Source of the DNA: Macrostomum hystrix
Lineage: Eukaryota > Platyhelminthes > Macrostomidae
DNA: 64,000 nt
Direction: 5' to 3'
Assembly (NCBI GenBank): GCA_950097015.1
Contig: CATNEN010000038.1
Coordinates: 26,883,001-26,947,000 of the forward strand
Of this stretch, positions 11,676 to 23,100 are shown in pieces (position 1 is the first letter of the stretch; the number at the start of each line of letters is the position of its first letter). Below the pieces are notes generated by a model. That model was not told where the DNA came from, did no database searches, and worked only from the letters and a program-made list of their open reading frames with translations. The translations under genes were made by a program, and so were the position numbers.

Positions 11676-12667
11676 CAGAGATCAAGAAAGGAGAGATAGG
11701 GAAAGGAGAAATAGGGAAGGGAGAGATAGGAAGAGAGAGATAGGGAAGGGAGAGATAGGGAAGGGAGAGATAGGGAAGGGAGATTGGGAAGGGAAGGGAG
11801 GGAGAGGTAGGAAAAGAAGAGATAGGGAAGGGATTCAAAAGGGAGAGATAGGAGAGATAGGAAAGGGAGAGATAGGAGAGATAGGAAAGGAAGAGATAGG
11901 GAAGGGAGAGATAGGGAAGGGAGATATTGGGAAGTGAGATAGGGAAGGGAAGGGAGGGAAAGAGGAAAATAAGAGAAGGGAAGGGATTGAGAAGGGAGAG
12001 ATAGGGAAGGGAGAGATAAGGGAGAGATAGGGAAGGGAGAGATAAGGGAGAGATAGGGGAGGGAGAGATAGGGAAGGGAGAGATAGGGAAGGGAGTGATA
12101 GGGAAGGGAGAGATAGGGAAGGGAGAGATAAGGGAGAGATAGGGAAGGGAGAGATAGGGAAGGGAGTGATAGGGAAGGGAGAGATAGGGAAGGGAGTGAT
12201 AGTGAAGGGAGAGATAGGGAAGGGAGAGATAGGGAAGGAGAGATAGGGAAGGGATAGATAGGGAAGGGAGATTGGGAAGGGAAGGGAGGGAGAGGTAGGA
12301 AAAGAAGAGATAGGGAAGGGATTCAAAAGGGAGAGATAGGAGAGATAGGAAAGGGAGAGATAGGGAAGGGAGAGATAGGGAAGGGAGAGATAGGGAAGGG
12401 AGAGATTGGGAAGTGAGATAGGGAAGGGAAGGGAGGGAAAGAGGAAAAGAAGAGAAGGGAAGGGATTGAGAAGGGAGAGATAGGGAAGGGAGAGATAGGG
12501 AAGGGAGAGATAGGGAAGGGAGAGATAGGGAAGGGAGAGATAAGGGAGATATAGGGAAGGGAGATAGAGAAGGGAGAGATTGGAAAGAGAGATAGGGAAG
12601 GGAGAGATAGGGAAGGGATAGTGACCAGAGATAAGGAAGAGAGATAGGGAAGGGAGATAGGGAAGGG
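11676..12667. repeat. GA-rich 15-bp minisatellite
   Basis: Degenerate tandem AGAGATAGGGAAGGG units on the plus strand. A marker segment (ATTGGGAAGGGAAGGGAGGG, then AGAGGTAGG) recurs at 11783 and 12271, indicating a duplication of about 488 bp. The G-runs on one strand could favour G-rich secondary structure. Confidence 0.9.
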
Positions 12668-13284
12668 CGCAGACACAGTTAAAAGGTTTAAGGTTAAAGG
12701 TTAAAAGTTTTGTTAACAGATACAAGCCAGTGGCCAGTGACCTGCCACAGATAGCCACCAAGAGCAAACAGTTAAAATATTAGTTGCCAAATATTAGTTG
12801 CTAAGTATCAGGGTGTCAAATATCCACAGGTTTAAGCAGGCAACCATATCCTTTGTTATAATCTTAGATTCGCATTTCCATAATTTAAATTTCGTAATCG
12901 AATGTGTTAATAGACAAATTCTACAACTTAATACGGAAGTTGGGTAATCTCGGATTGCGAGCTAATTAACATATTGAAATATGTTAATTAGATGTGAAGT
13001 AGAATGGCGTGGGCCTATATTAGGTACTGAAACGGCAGTTTGTTTACAAGTTATCACCAATTTATCAACAAGTCGGATTTGGTGACAAGCGCGTGTTTGT
13101 GTATGCGTGAAACTTCAACCATTGCATGCTAGGCACATTTCGCATGCATTTTTCACACATTCGGTAGCAACTTGACTATGCAGACAGTGTCTAATTAACT
13201 TTAGTAATTAACATGAGATAATCTACGATTTTATATTATCAGAATATAACTAGATCACAGGAGAGGGTGAGATTGATAAAGATG
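12668..13284. other. Unique AT-rich intergenic DNA
   Basis: No gene recognised. The first 70 bp contain short imperfect repeats (AAGGTTTAAGGTTAAAGGTT) as a degenerate edge of the neighbouring array. Confidence 0.4.
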
Positions 13285-14262
13285 TAGAGCTAAATGATGA
13301 GAAAAAAGAGAGAGATTATGAGAAAGAGGTAGATAAAGAGAGAAATATATAAAGAAAAAGGTAAATAGATAAAGTGAGGGAAAGAGAGAGATAGATAAAG
13401 TGAGAGAAAGAGAGAGATATATAAAGTGAGAGAAAGAGAGAGATAGATAAAGTGAGAGAAAGAGAGAGATAGATAAAGTGAGGGAAAGAGAGAGATAGAT
13501 AAAGTGAGAGAAAGAGAGAGATAGATAAAGTAAGAGAAAGAGAGAGAGATAAAGTGAGAGAAAGAGAGAGATAGATAAAGTGAGAGAAAGAGGCGTGGAG
13601 AAAAAGAGAGAGTTAGATAAAGTTAGAGAAAGAGAGAGACAGATAAAGTTAGAGAAAGAGAGAGATAGATAAAGAAATATACAGAGAGAGGTAGTGAGAG
13701 ATAAAAATATGAAGAAAGAGAGAGAGACAGATGAAATGAGAGAAAAAGAGAGATAGAAAAATTGAGAGAAAGAGAGAGTTAGATAAAGTGAGAGAGAGAG
13801 GCGTGGAGAAAGAGAGAGTTAGATAAAGTGAGAGAAAGAGAGAGAGAGATAAAGTGAGAGAAAGAGAGAGATAGATAAAGTGAGAGAAAGAGAGAGATAG
13901 ATAAAGTGAGAGAAGGAGAGAGATAGATAAAGTGAGAGAAAGAGAGAAATAGATAAATTGAGAGAAAGAGAGAGATAGATAAAGTGAGAGAGAGAGGTGG
14001 AGAAAGAGAGAGTTAGATAAAGTTAGAGAAAGAGAGAGAAAGAGAGGGAGAGAGAGACAGATAAAGTGAGAGAAAGAGAGAGAGAGAGAGAGAAAGAGAG
14101 AGATAGATAAAGAAAGATACAGAGAGAGGTAGTGAGAGATAAAAATATGAAGAAAGAGAGAGGTTGAGAAAGGGAGAGAGAGGTAGTGAGAGAGAAATAT
14201 ATAAAGAAAGAGAGAGAGATAGATAAGTGTGAGAGAGAGGTAGAGAAAGAGAGAGGATTTAG
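13285..14262. repeat. 26-bp purine-rich minisatellite
   Basis: Tandem units AGATAGATAAAGTGAGAGAA plus AGAGAG. It is degenerate, with block variants such as AGGCGTGGAGAAAGAGAG. Almost pure purine on the plus strand over about 1 kb, so it is a candidate for triplex or polypurine effects. Confidence 0.9.
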
Positions 14263-14917
14263 AAGTTTGGGAATTGTGAAGTATGAGGATATAGACTTTG
14301 CTTCAGGACTTTAAGAAAAGTTCCTGTTTTGAGGAAAAAACTATTTATGATGGGCATTCAGAGGCTCATGACAAAGATGTGGGTTGGTTTAAAAAAGACT
14401 GTCTTTGTCCTCTTTTTCCTAATGGAATTTAGTTACAACAAAGAATGTAGCTAGTAAGCTAAGGATAAAAAGTTTTCTATAGCATTTCCCTCGGACGAAT
14501 GGCTGAGTTGCTAGTTAAACCCTGGTAAGTTTCCTATTGGCTGGAACACGGCCGGGACCGGAAATTGCCCGCCCCAATTCAACGCCATAAATTCAGCCAA
14601 AGAGAAGAAGAAGACAGCAGCAAAGTCCCCTGTGTTCTCATTCTTCACAGTTAAAAGACGGTGAGGAAATCACGTCTGGCTGGCCTCGACAAATTTGGTG
14701 AGTGCTTTTTCAAAACTAATTATTTTTTAAAACGCCGGAAAACCTCAGGCCAAGGCAACAAGAGAGACGCTTCAGCAAGACGCCAAGATTATCAAGCTAA
14801 AAAGGGAAAGATCTGCGTTCCAGTCTTCTCTTAGCTGAAGTTTACAAGGTGTCATGGAGCTGCTCTCTTGTTCCAAATATCATTGGCTGCATACAACTGC
14901 GAACCACCCTGAAGTCT
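14263..14917. other. Unique stretch; possible promoter and 5' exon (+)
   Basis: 14530-14700 contains an inverted CCAAT box (CTATTGGCTGG), a TATA-like CCATAAATTC about 55 bp on, and a good splice donor (TTTG|GTGAGTGC) near 14697. This could be a promoter with a noncoding first exon on the plus strand, or the end of an old LTR. No downstream exon was found. The rest is featureless. Confidence 0.2.
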
Positions 14918-16340
14918 CCCAGTTCCCTGAACTCTCATTCAGCTCCCTGAACTCTCCCTCAGTTCCCTGAACTCTCGATCAGTTCCCTGAACTCTCATTC
15001 AGCTCCCTGAACTCTCCCTCAGTTCCCTGAACTCTCGATCAGTTCCCTGAACTCTCATTCAGCTCCCTGAACTCTCATTCAGCTCCCTGAACTCTCATTC
15101 AGCTCCCTGAACTCTCATTCAGCTCCCTGAACTCTCCCTCAGTTCCCTGAACTCTCGATCAGTTCCCTGAACTCTCATTCAGCTCCCTGAACTCTCCCTC
15201 AGTTCCCTGAACTCTCGATCAGTTCCCTGAACTCTCATTCAGCTCCCTGAACTCTCATTCAGCTCCCTGAACTCTCATTCAGCTCCCTGAACTCTCATTC
15301 AGCTCCCTGAACTCTCATTCAGCTCCCTGAACTCTCATTCAGTTCCCTGAACTCTCATTCAGTTCACTGAACTCTCATTCAGCTCCCTGAACTCTCATTC
15401 AGTTCCCTGAACTCTCAATCAGTTCACTGAACTCTCATTCAGCTCCCTGAACTCTCATTCAGCTCCCTGAACTCTCCCTCAGTTCCCTGAACTCTCGATC
15501 AGCTCCCTGAACTCTCATTCAGCTCCCTGAACTCTCATTCAGCTCCCTGAACTCTCATTCAGCTCCCTGAACTCTCCCTCAGTTCCCTGAACTCTCGATC
15601 AGTTCCCTGAACTCACATTCAGCTCCCTGAACTCTCATTCAGCTCCCTGAACTCTCGATCAGTTCCCTGAACTCTCGATCAGTTCCCTGAACTCTCCCTC
15701 AGTTCCCTGAACTCTCCCTCAGTTCCCTGAACTCTCGATCAGTTCCCTGAACTCTCCTTCAGTTCCCTGAACTCTCCTTCAGTTCCTTGATCTCTCCCTC
15801 AGTTCCCTGAACTCTCAATCAGTTCCCTGAACTCTCATTTAGTTCCCTTAACTCTCATTCAGTTCCCTGAACTCTCATTCAGCTCCCTGAACTCTCATTC
15901 AGCTCCCTGAACTCTCGATCAGTTCCCTGAACTCTCCCTCAGTTCCCTGAACTCTCCCTCAGTTCCCTGAACTCTCGATCAGTTCCCTGAACTCTCCTTC
16001 AGTTCCCTGAACTCTCAATCAGTTCCCTGAACTCTCCCAGTTCCCTGAACTCTTATTTAGTTCCCTTAACTCTCATTCAGTTCCCTGAACTCTCATTCAG
16101 TTCCCTGAACTCTCCATCAGTTCCCTAAACTCTCCCAGTTCCCTGAACTCTCCTTCAGTTCCTTGATCTCTCCCTCAGTTCCCTGAACTCTCAATCAGTT
16201 CCCTAAACTCTCGCAGTTCACTGAACTCTCCCAGTTCCCTGAACTCACATTCAGCTCCCTGAACTCTCATTCAGCTCCCTGAACTCTCATTCAGCTCCCT
16301 GAACTCTCATTCAGCTCCCTGAACTCTCATTCAGTTCCCT
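14918..16340. repeat. 20-bp minisatellite
   Basis: About 71 copies of CTCATTCAGCTCCCTGAACT. Sub-variants at the centre (CTCGATCAGTT, CTCCCTCAGTT) form recurring three- and four-unit patterns. The right third is more degenerate, with 15-bp short units (CTCCCAGTTCCCTGAA). Confidence 0.95.
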
Positions 16341-16564
16341 GATTCTTCTGCAATTAAATTATTCAATTCTTTGTAGCCGAATCGGCAAAGCAGAAATTTT
16401 TATCTTGGATTTTAGTTGACGTATTGCGATGAGTTCCTGGTTGCATTGTATTTTATTGACTCACATTTAAATGACTAAATTTATTTCATTATTAATTACG
16501 AATCGATTCAAATTTCAGCAAAATAAAAAAAGAACTAACTTATGGTGGTAAAATTTTGTCTATC

Positions 16565-17117
16565 TTTCATCCACTGAGGCTATACTAGCAATCCATTCTA
16601 ATCATTCATCCACTGAGGCTGGACTTGCAATCCACTGAGGCTAGACTAGCAATCCACTGAGGCTAGACTAGCAATCCACTGAGGCTAGACTAGCAATCCA
16701 CTGAGGCTAGACTAGCAATCCACTGAGGCTAGACTAGCAATCCACTGAGGCTAGACTAGCAATCCACTGAGGCTAGACTAGCAATCCACTGAGGCTAGAC
16801 TAGCAATCCACTGAGGCTAGACTAGCAATCCACTGAGGCTAGACTAGCAATCCACTGAGGCTAGACTAGCAATCCACTGAGGCTAGACTAGCAATCCACT
16901 GAGGCTAGACTAGCAATCCACTGAGGCTAGACTAGCAATCCACTGAGGCTAGACTAGCAATCCACTGAGGCTAGACTAGCAATCCACTGAGGCTAGACTA
17001 GCAATCCACTGAGGCTAGACTAGCAATCCACTGAGGCTAGACTAGCAATCCACTGAGGCTAGACTAGCAATCCACTGAGGCTAGACTAGCAATCCACTGG
17101 GGCTAGACTAGCAATCC
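16565..17117. repeat. 22-bp minisatellite abutting the MFS stop codon
   Basis: About 24 nearly perfect copies of CCACTGAGGCTAGACTAGCA plus AT. The last partial unit runs directly into the stop codon of the MFS gene (17118-17120), so the array would form the start of its 3' UTR. Confidence 0.95.
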
Positions 17118-20100
17118 TCATCGCTGTCCAATATGCCTCCGAGCTGCTAGAGCATCGAAGGACTCCTCAGCTTCGAGATCGTCAGCGCCGCGGTCCGCAG
17201 GCCTCAAACAGTTCTCCGTCAAGTCGTCACCCTCAGCTGAGTGGCAGCGCCTTCGACAATTCCTACGCTGAACGGCCAGACTGAAGCCTACATCGCCTCC
17301 GGCATCGTCGCGAGCCGCCGCCAGCTGGTTGAAGACTCCATAGACGAGGAAATTTACCAGGCGTCCATCACCGAGGCTTCCAGCAGGGACGCAGCGGCAG
17401 CCGATGCTGGCCATCAGGAAGCAGAGCACACAGGATAGCATGACAAACAGCGAGTGGAATATGGGATAGGCCGACACCCGGATGTGCCGCATCGCCTGCG
17501 CATTTTTGTGACAGGGGTTTACCCTTTTGTCACTCTTTTCCCATGGTGAATATCCTTCATCAGTAAGACACGATTCACCTGTTCAGACACGATTCACCTG
17601 TTCAGACTCGATTCACCTGCTCAAACACGATTCACCTGTTCAGACTCGATTCACCTGTTCAGACTCGATTCACCTGTTCAGACTCGATTCACCTGTTCAG
17701 ACTCGATTCACCTGTTCAGACACGATTCACCTGTTCAGACACAATTCACCTGTTCAGACTCGATTCACCTGTTCAGACACGATTCACCTGTTCAGACTCG
17801 ATTCACCTGTTCAGAAACGATTTACCTGTTCAGACACGATTCACCTGTTCAGACACGATTCACCTGCTCAAACACGATTCACCTGTTCAGACTCGATTCA
17901 CCTGTTCAGACTCGATTCACCTGTTCAGACTCGATTCACCTGTTCAGACTCGATTCACCTGTTCAGACACGATTCACCTGTTCAGACACAATTCACCTGT
18001 TCAGACTCGATTCACCTGTTCAGACACGATTCACCTGTTCAGACTCGATTCACCTGTTCAGACTCGATTCACCTGCTCAGAAACGATTCACCTGTTCAGA
18101 CACAATTCACCTGTTCAGACACGATTCACCTGTTCAGACACAATTCACCTGTTCAGACACGATTCACCTGTTCAGACACGATTCACCTGTTCAGACACGA
18201 TTCACCTGTTCAGACACGATTCACCTGTTCAGACACGATTCACCTGTTCAGACACGATTCACCTGTTCAGAAACGATTCACCTGTTCAGACACGATTCAC
18301 CTGTTCAGACTAGATTCACCTGCTCAAACACGATTCACCTGTTCTGACTAGATTCACCTGCTCAAACACGATTCACCTGTTCAGACTAGATTCACCTGCT
18401 CAAACACGATTCACCTGTTCAGACTAGATTCACCTGCTCAAACACGATTCACCTGTTCTGACTAGATTCACCTGCTCAAACACGATTCACCTGTTCTGAC
18501 ACAATTCACCTGTTCAGAAACGATTTACCTGTTCTGACACGATTCACCAGTTCAGACACGATTCACCTGTTCAGACACGATTCACCAGTTCAGACACGAT
18601 TCACCTGTTCAGACACGATTCACCTGTTCAGACACGATTCACCTGTTCAGACACGATTCACCTGTTCAGACACGATTCACCTGTTCAGACACGATTCACC
18701 TGTTCAGACACGATTCACCTATTCAGACACGATTCACCTGTTCAGACACGATTCACCTGTTCAGACAGTTCTCAGTACTCACAGCCACCATGATGACGGG
18801 TACCACAGCTTCTCCCAAAGCGGCTGACGCCACTAAAGCAGTTGAGCGATCGCCTAGGAGAGTTAATTGGTTTATTGGCACTTTGCAGCTACGGTACATC
18901 TGTGATTTCGTTAATATAATGAATGGGCAACGTATTCACCCGTGAGTCGGACCAGCTGTTCAGTAACTGTGAGCAGAGCTGGCATACAGTGACTAATGAA
19001 GAATCCAGTGAGCACTGTACTCAGAAACAGAATTGGAACATTTCCATTTCCAGCTGTAAATATCGCTGCTGAGACTAGTAATCCAGCCTTTAAAAAATTT
19101 AATCCATGCAAAGTCGCTTCTTTTTCTACTGAGTAGTAGTGTAAAACGATATTACATGAAATTCAGTGTTTAAATCGAAAACTAACACTTACCAGATCGA
19201 TAAACAGGACGTGAATAGCCGAAATCCTCAAGGTCAGAAATATTCCACTCAGTCTGCCTAGCAGAGTGAAGCCCTTAAAAAAATATTTTAAGACATTTAA
19301 GTATAATGCTGTTAATTCACGATTGAAAAATGAAATTAAGATAAGCAAAACAGGGAAAAAGTTGTACGGCTTTAATATTTGTTACCTTTTAGGCCACAGT
19401 TCTGTCTCTCCTTCTCTCCCTGTCTCCTTCTCAACCTCCCTGTCTCCGTCTCACCTTCTCACCCTCTCTCCTTCTCACCCTCTCACCCTGTCTCCTTCTC
19501 ACCCTCTCTCCTTCTCACCCTCTCACCCTGTCTCCTTCTCACCCTCTCTCCCTGTCTCCTTCTCCCCCTCTCTCCTTCTCACCCCCTCACCCTGTCTCCT
19601 TCTCACCCCTCACCCTGTCTCCTTCTCACCCCCTCACCCTGTCTCCTTCTCTCCTTATCACCCTCTCTCCTTCTCTCCTTCTCACCCACTCTTTTTCTCT
19701 CCTACCTTGCATTCTCTTCTTTCTTCCCCCCACCCTACTGCCAGCAGGCTCTCTAACCTTTGCATCTCTAAGCTGACCCCATGAGCTGTAAGCGAAGCAC
19801 AAAGTCTGCAGACTTATTTTCGTCTGGGTCATCGCCAAAGGTAAAACTCACCCAGAAGGTGGCCGATAGATAAGCTGTCTGAGATTTCTCACCAGCTGAG
19901 CTGACTGACTCAAGCGAGAATGAGTAGATTAGGCCGCTGAAACTGCCCTGAAAATTTTTTATCAGACCAGAAAATTATTACTCGAGTCGAGGGTGAAACT
20001 TAAGTCTAAGGATTAAAACTAATCCTTCGAGAGGTCCTGGCTGTTTTGAATAGCCTGACCAAATTAATTGCCATACCCGCCTCACTAGTACAAGTGAAAA

Positions 20101-23100
20101 GGGAAGGCAATAGAAAACAACAATCAACTTAATCGACTGGAAACCTAGTGGAGCTTAATAAAAATATCCCATCTTCAATTTTCCACACTCCCTTATTGCA
20201 TTAATTCAAATGTCCCCCAAATAAACCCACTGTCCCTCCCTGCACCCACTGTCCCTCCCTGCACCCACTGTCCCTCCCTGCACCCACTGTCCCTCCCTGC
20301 ACCCACTGTCCCTCCCTGCACCCACTGTCCCTCCCTGCACCCACTGTCCCTCCCTGCACCCACTGTCCCTCCCTGCACCCACTGTCCCTCCTTGCAATGT
20401 CCCTCCCTACAATATCCCACCCTACAATGTTCCTCCCTACAATGTCCCTCCCTACAATGTCCCTCCCTACAAGCAGTCTCACCAGTATGCCATCCAGCAC
20501 GAATGCGCACATAGAAGCCAACAGCAAAAGCAGGCAAGTTAGCGAGTTGTCATTGGGCAGTCTATCGCTAACACTTGAGTTCTGCTCGCCGAGCGATGGC
20601 TCTATGAAATCCAAAGGTAATTGGCAACATTTCTCTAGTGCTTTTGACATTTTTTATACTGTTTGACTTACCATTTTCCTGATTGTGATCATTCGATTGT
20701 CTTTGACCAGTGTGGCACCAGCCTTCCTTGTAAGCCATGTGGAACACCAATAAGGCTATCGGAATCTGAATGATAGATACGAGTAACAAGCCTATAGAAT
20801 AAAGCTATTTTTAGAAATATCGATTGCGGCAAACCCTAATTTGACACCACATGATATCACAGACAGCTCTGAGCCAATAGCGAATAACAAGTGCTTAGTG
20901 CCTATTGATTAATTTATGCTTATCTTCGTTATTTCTAGGTTTTTTGTTATACTCCTAAAAAGCTCGTTGAAAAATAAGGATTTGCGACTGGGATCAATGG
21001 TATTGGGATCAATGAAATTGGTATCAATGGAATTGGGATCAATGAAATTGGGATTTCGAATGGGTTTATGAGAATAAAACCTAATAAAACATAGAACCTA
21101 AGGATTTATGAGAATCGAGTTTTTTAGAATTGAGATTTTTAGAATTGGGATTTTTAGAATTGGGATTTTTAGAATTGGGTTTTTTTAATTGGGATTTTTA
21201 GAATTGAGATTTTTAGAATTGAGATTTTTAGAATTGGGATTTTTAGAATTGGGTTTTTTTAATTGGGATTTTTAGAAATGGGATTTTTAGAATTGGGATT
21301 TTAAGAACTGGGTTTTTTAAATTGGGATTTTTAGAAATGGGATTTTTAGAATTGGGATTTTTTGTACTGGAAATTTAAGGATTTGGCCCTAATGGGCGTA
21401 CATTGCACCGACAAATAAATAAGACCCTTCGCGGATTCGATCCCACGGACTTTCGAGCAATAGTCGGACGCATTAATAATTATCTGTCAGCCATTCGCAC
21501 CTGCACAACAGCCATCAGGTAGTAGGGATATCTGATTCCCTCGGCCAGTGTGACTGCATCCTCAGCCGTGCAGTTGCCGCCTCTGAGCCGCACCCTCGCC
21601 GCCCTGTCGGACAGGAATGCGCCGACAATTAGGGGGCCGACAAGGGCGCCGAAGCTCTGGCAGCAGAACATCGCTTGAAGAAAAGGCCCGGAACCCAGCT
21701 TGTAGGTGCTCAGCATGCGACTGTTGCACAGATTCTCAAGGCAGCCCTCGGCCAGCCCCATCAGGCTGAGCACAGCAGCCAGGCCTGCCAAACTGGAGCT
21801 GTGGCCGACAAGGGCGAAACAGATCGGTATGGCTGCTGAGGCCGCTGACAGCAGCAGATTGGCCGGCAGCCTGGAAATGAAAGAAATGATGGAACTGAAG
21901 GAAATGAAGGAAATGATGGAAATGATGGAACTGATGGAACTGATGGAAATGATATGAAGGAAATGATGGAAATGATGGAAATGATATGAAGGAAATGATG
22001 GAAATGATGAAAATAAAGGAAATGATGGAAATGATGGAACTGCCAAAAATGATGGAACTGCCAAAAATGATGGAACTGCCAAAAATGATGGAACTGCCAA
22101 AAATGATGGAACTGCCAAAAATGATGGAAATTATGGATGAAGGAAATGATGGAAATGATGGAACTGGTGGAAATGATGGAGCTGATGGAAATAATGGAAC
22201 TGTTGGAAATGGTGGAGCTGATGTAAATGATGAAGCTGATGGAAATGATGAAGCTGATGGAAATGATGGAAATGATGGAACTGCTGGAAATGATGAAACA
22301 AATTAAAATTATGGAAATGATGAAAATGAAGGAAATGATGAAAGTGATGGTAACTATGAAAATGGGGGAAATTATGCAAATGATGGAAATGATTGAAAAG
22401 ATGGAAATAACGCATAAGCTACCAATGGAGGAACTTTTGTCAGAAAGCATTTAATACAAGCAAAATCCACATCGCTAATGTATCAGGAGGGGCAGGTAAC
22501 GTAGCACACATCTAAAAATGTCCTGAACAGCTATTAGGGCAGGCAGATTATAGAGTGCACCGTGATGTGGTAACCTGACGACTTGCTAATGACTTTTTCA
22601 TCTTGAAACGAGTCCTGAAAAACACCTATTTGATTGGAATAGGCGAGGTAAAATGCGGGCCAGCTTGAGTACAATGGAAATGGCTTGCATTGAGTTTGGG
22701 AAATATATTGTCAAGATTTGCCTCGTGTGGCGGCAGGGCAAAAATATGGAGGCTGAAAAAAAACTAAACAGACGGCTGGATTTGGAGGCAAAAATGGGAA
22801 AAAAGGGATTTTTCCTACATTTTTTAGAAAGCTCCTCAATAGTCTATCCAAACAGACAGTTTTCAGAAAATGATTTAAACTTGAAAAAACAATTAAATAG
22901 GAAACTTTTTCGAGTATAATTTACTGAAAACAAATTAGGAATGAGAATCCCAAGAATTGCCTTATCCCAAGGAATAGAGAATCCATATCACGAACGATTT
23001 AAAAGTACAAGCGTATACAGAAAAACACAGCATAGATGGAAAAGTTCGGAAGATTAAAAGATACAGAACACAGCAATATCCAAATAATTTCGGAGAATCC

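Noticed and set aside
11593-12767. Frames rich in GEIGKGEIG or SLPYLSLPY
   Set aside because: GA-rich 15-bp array read in frame, with no domain.
16565-17117. CRISPR-like array (regular short repeats)
   Set aside because: There are no unique spacers, units are head-to-tail, and the locus is eukaryotic. The same holds for all other arrays.
22653-22919. 88-codon plus frame
   Set aside because: Lysine-rich, no domain, antisense in an intron; likely chance.
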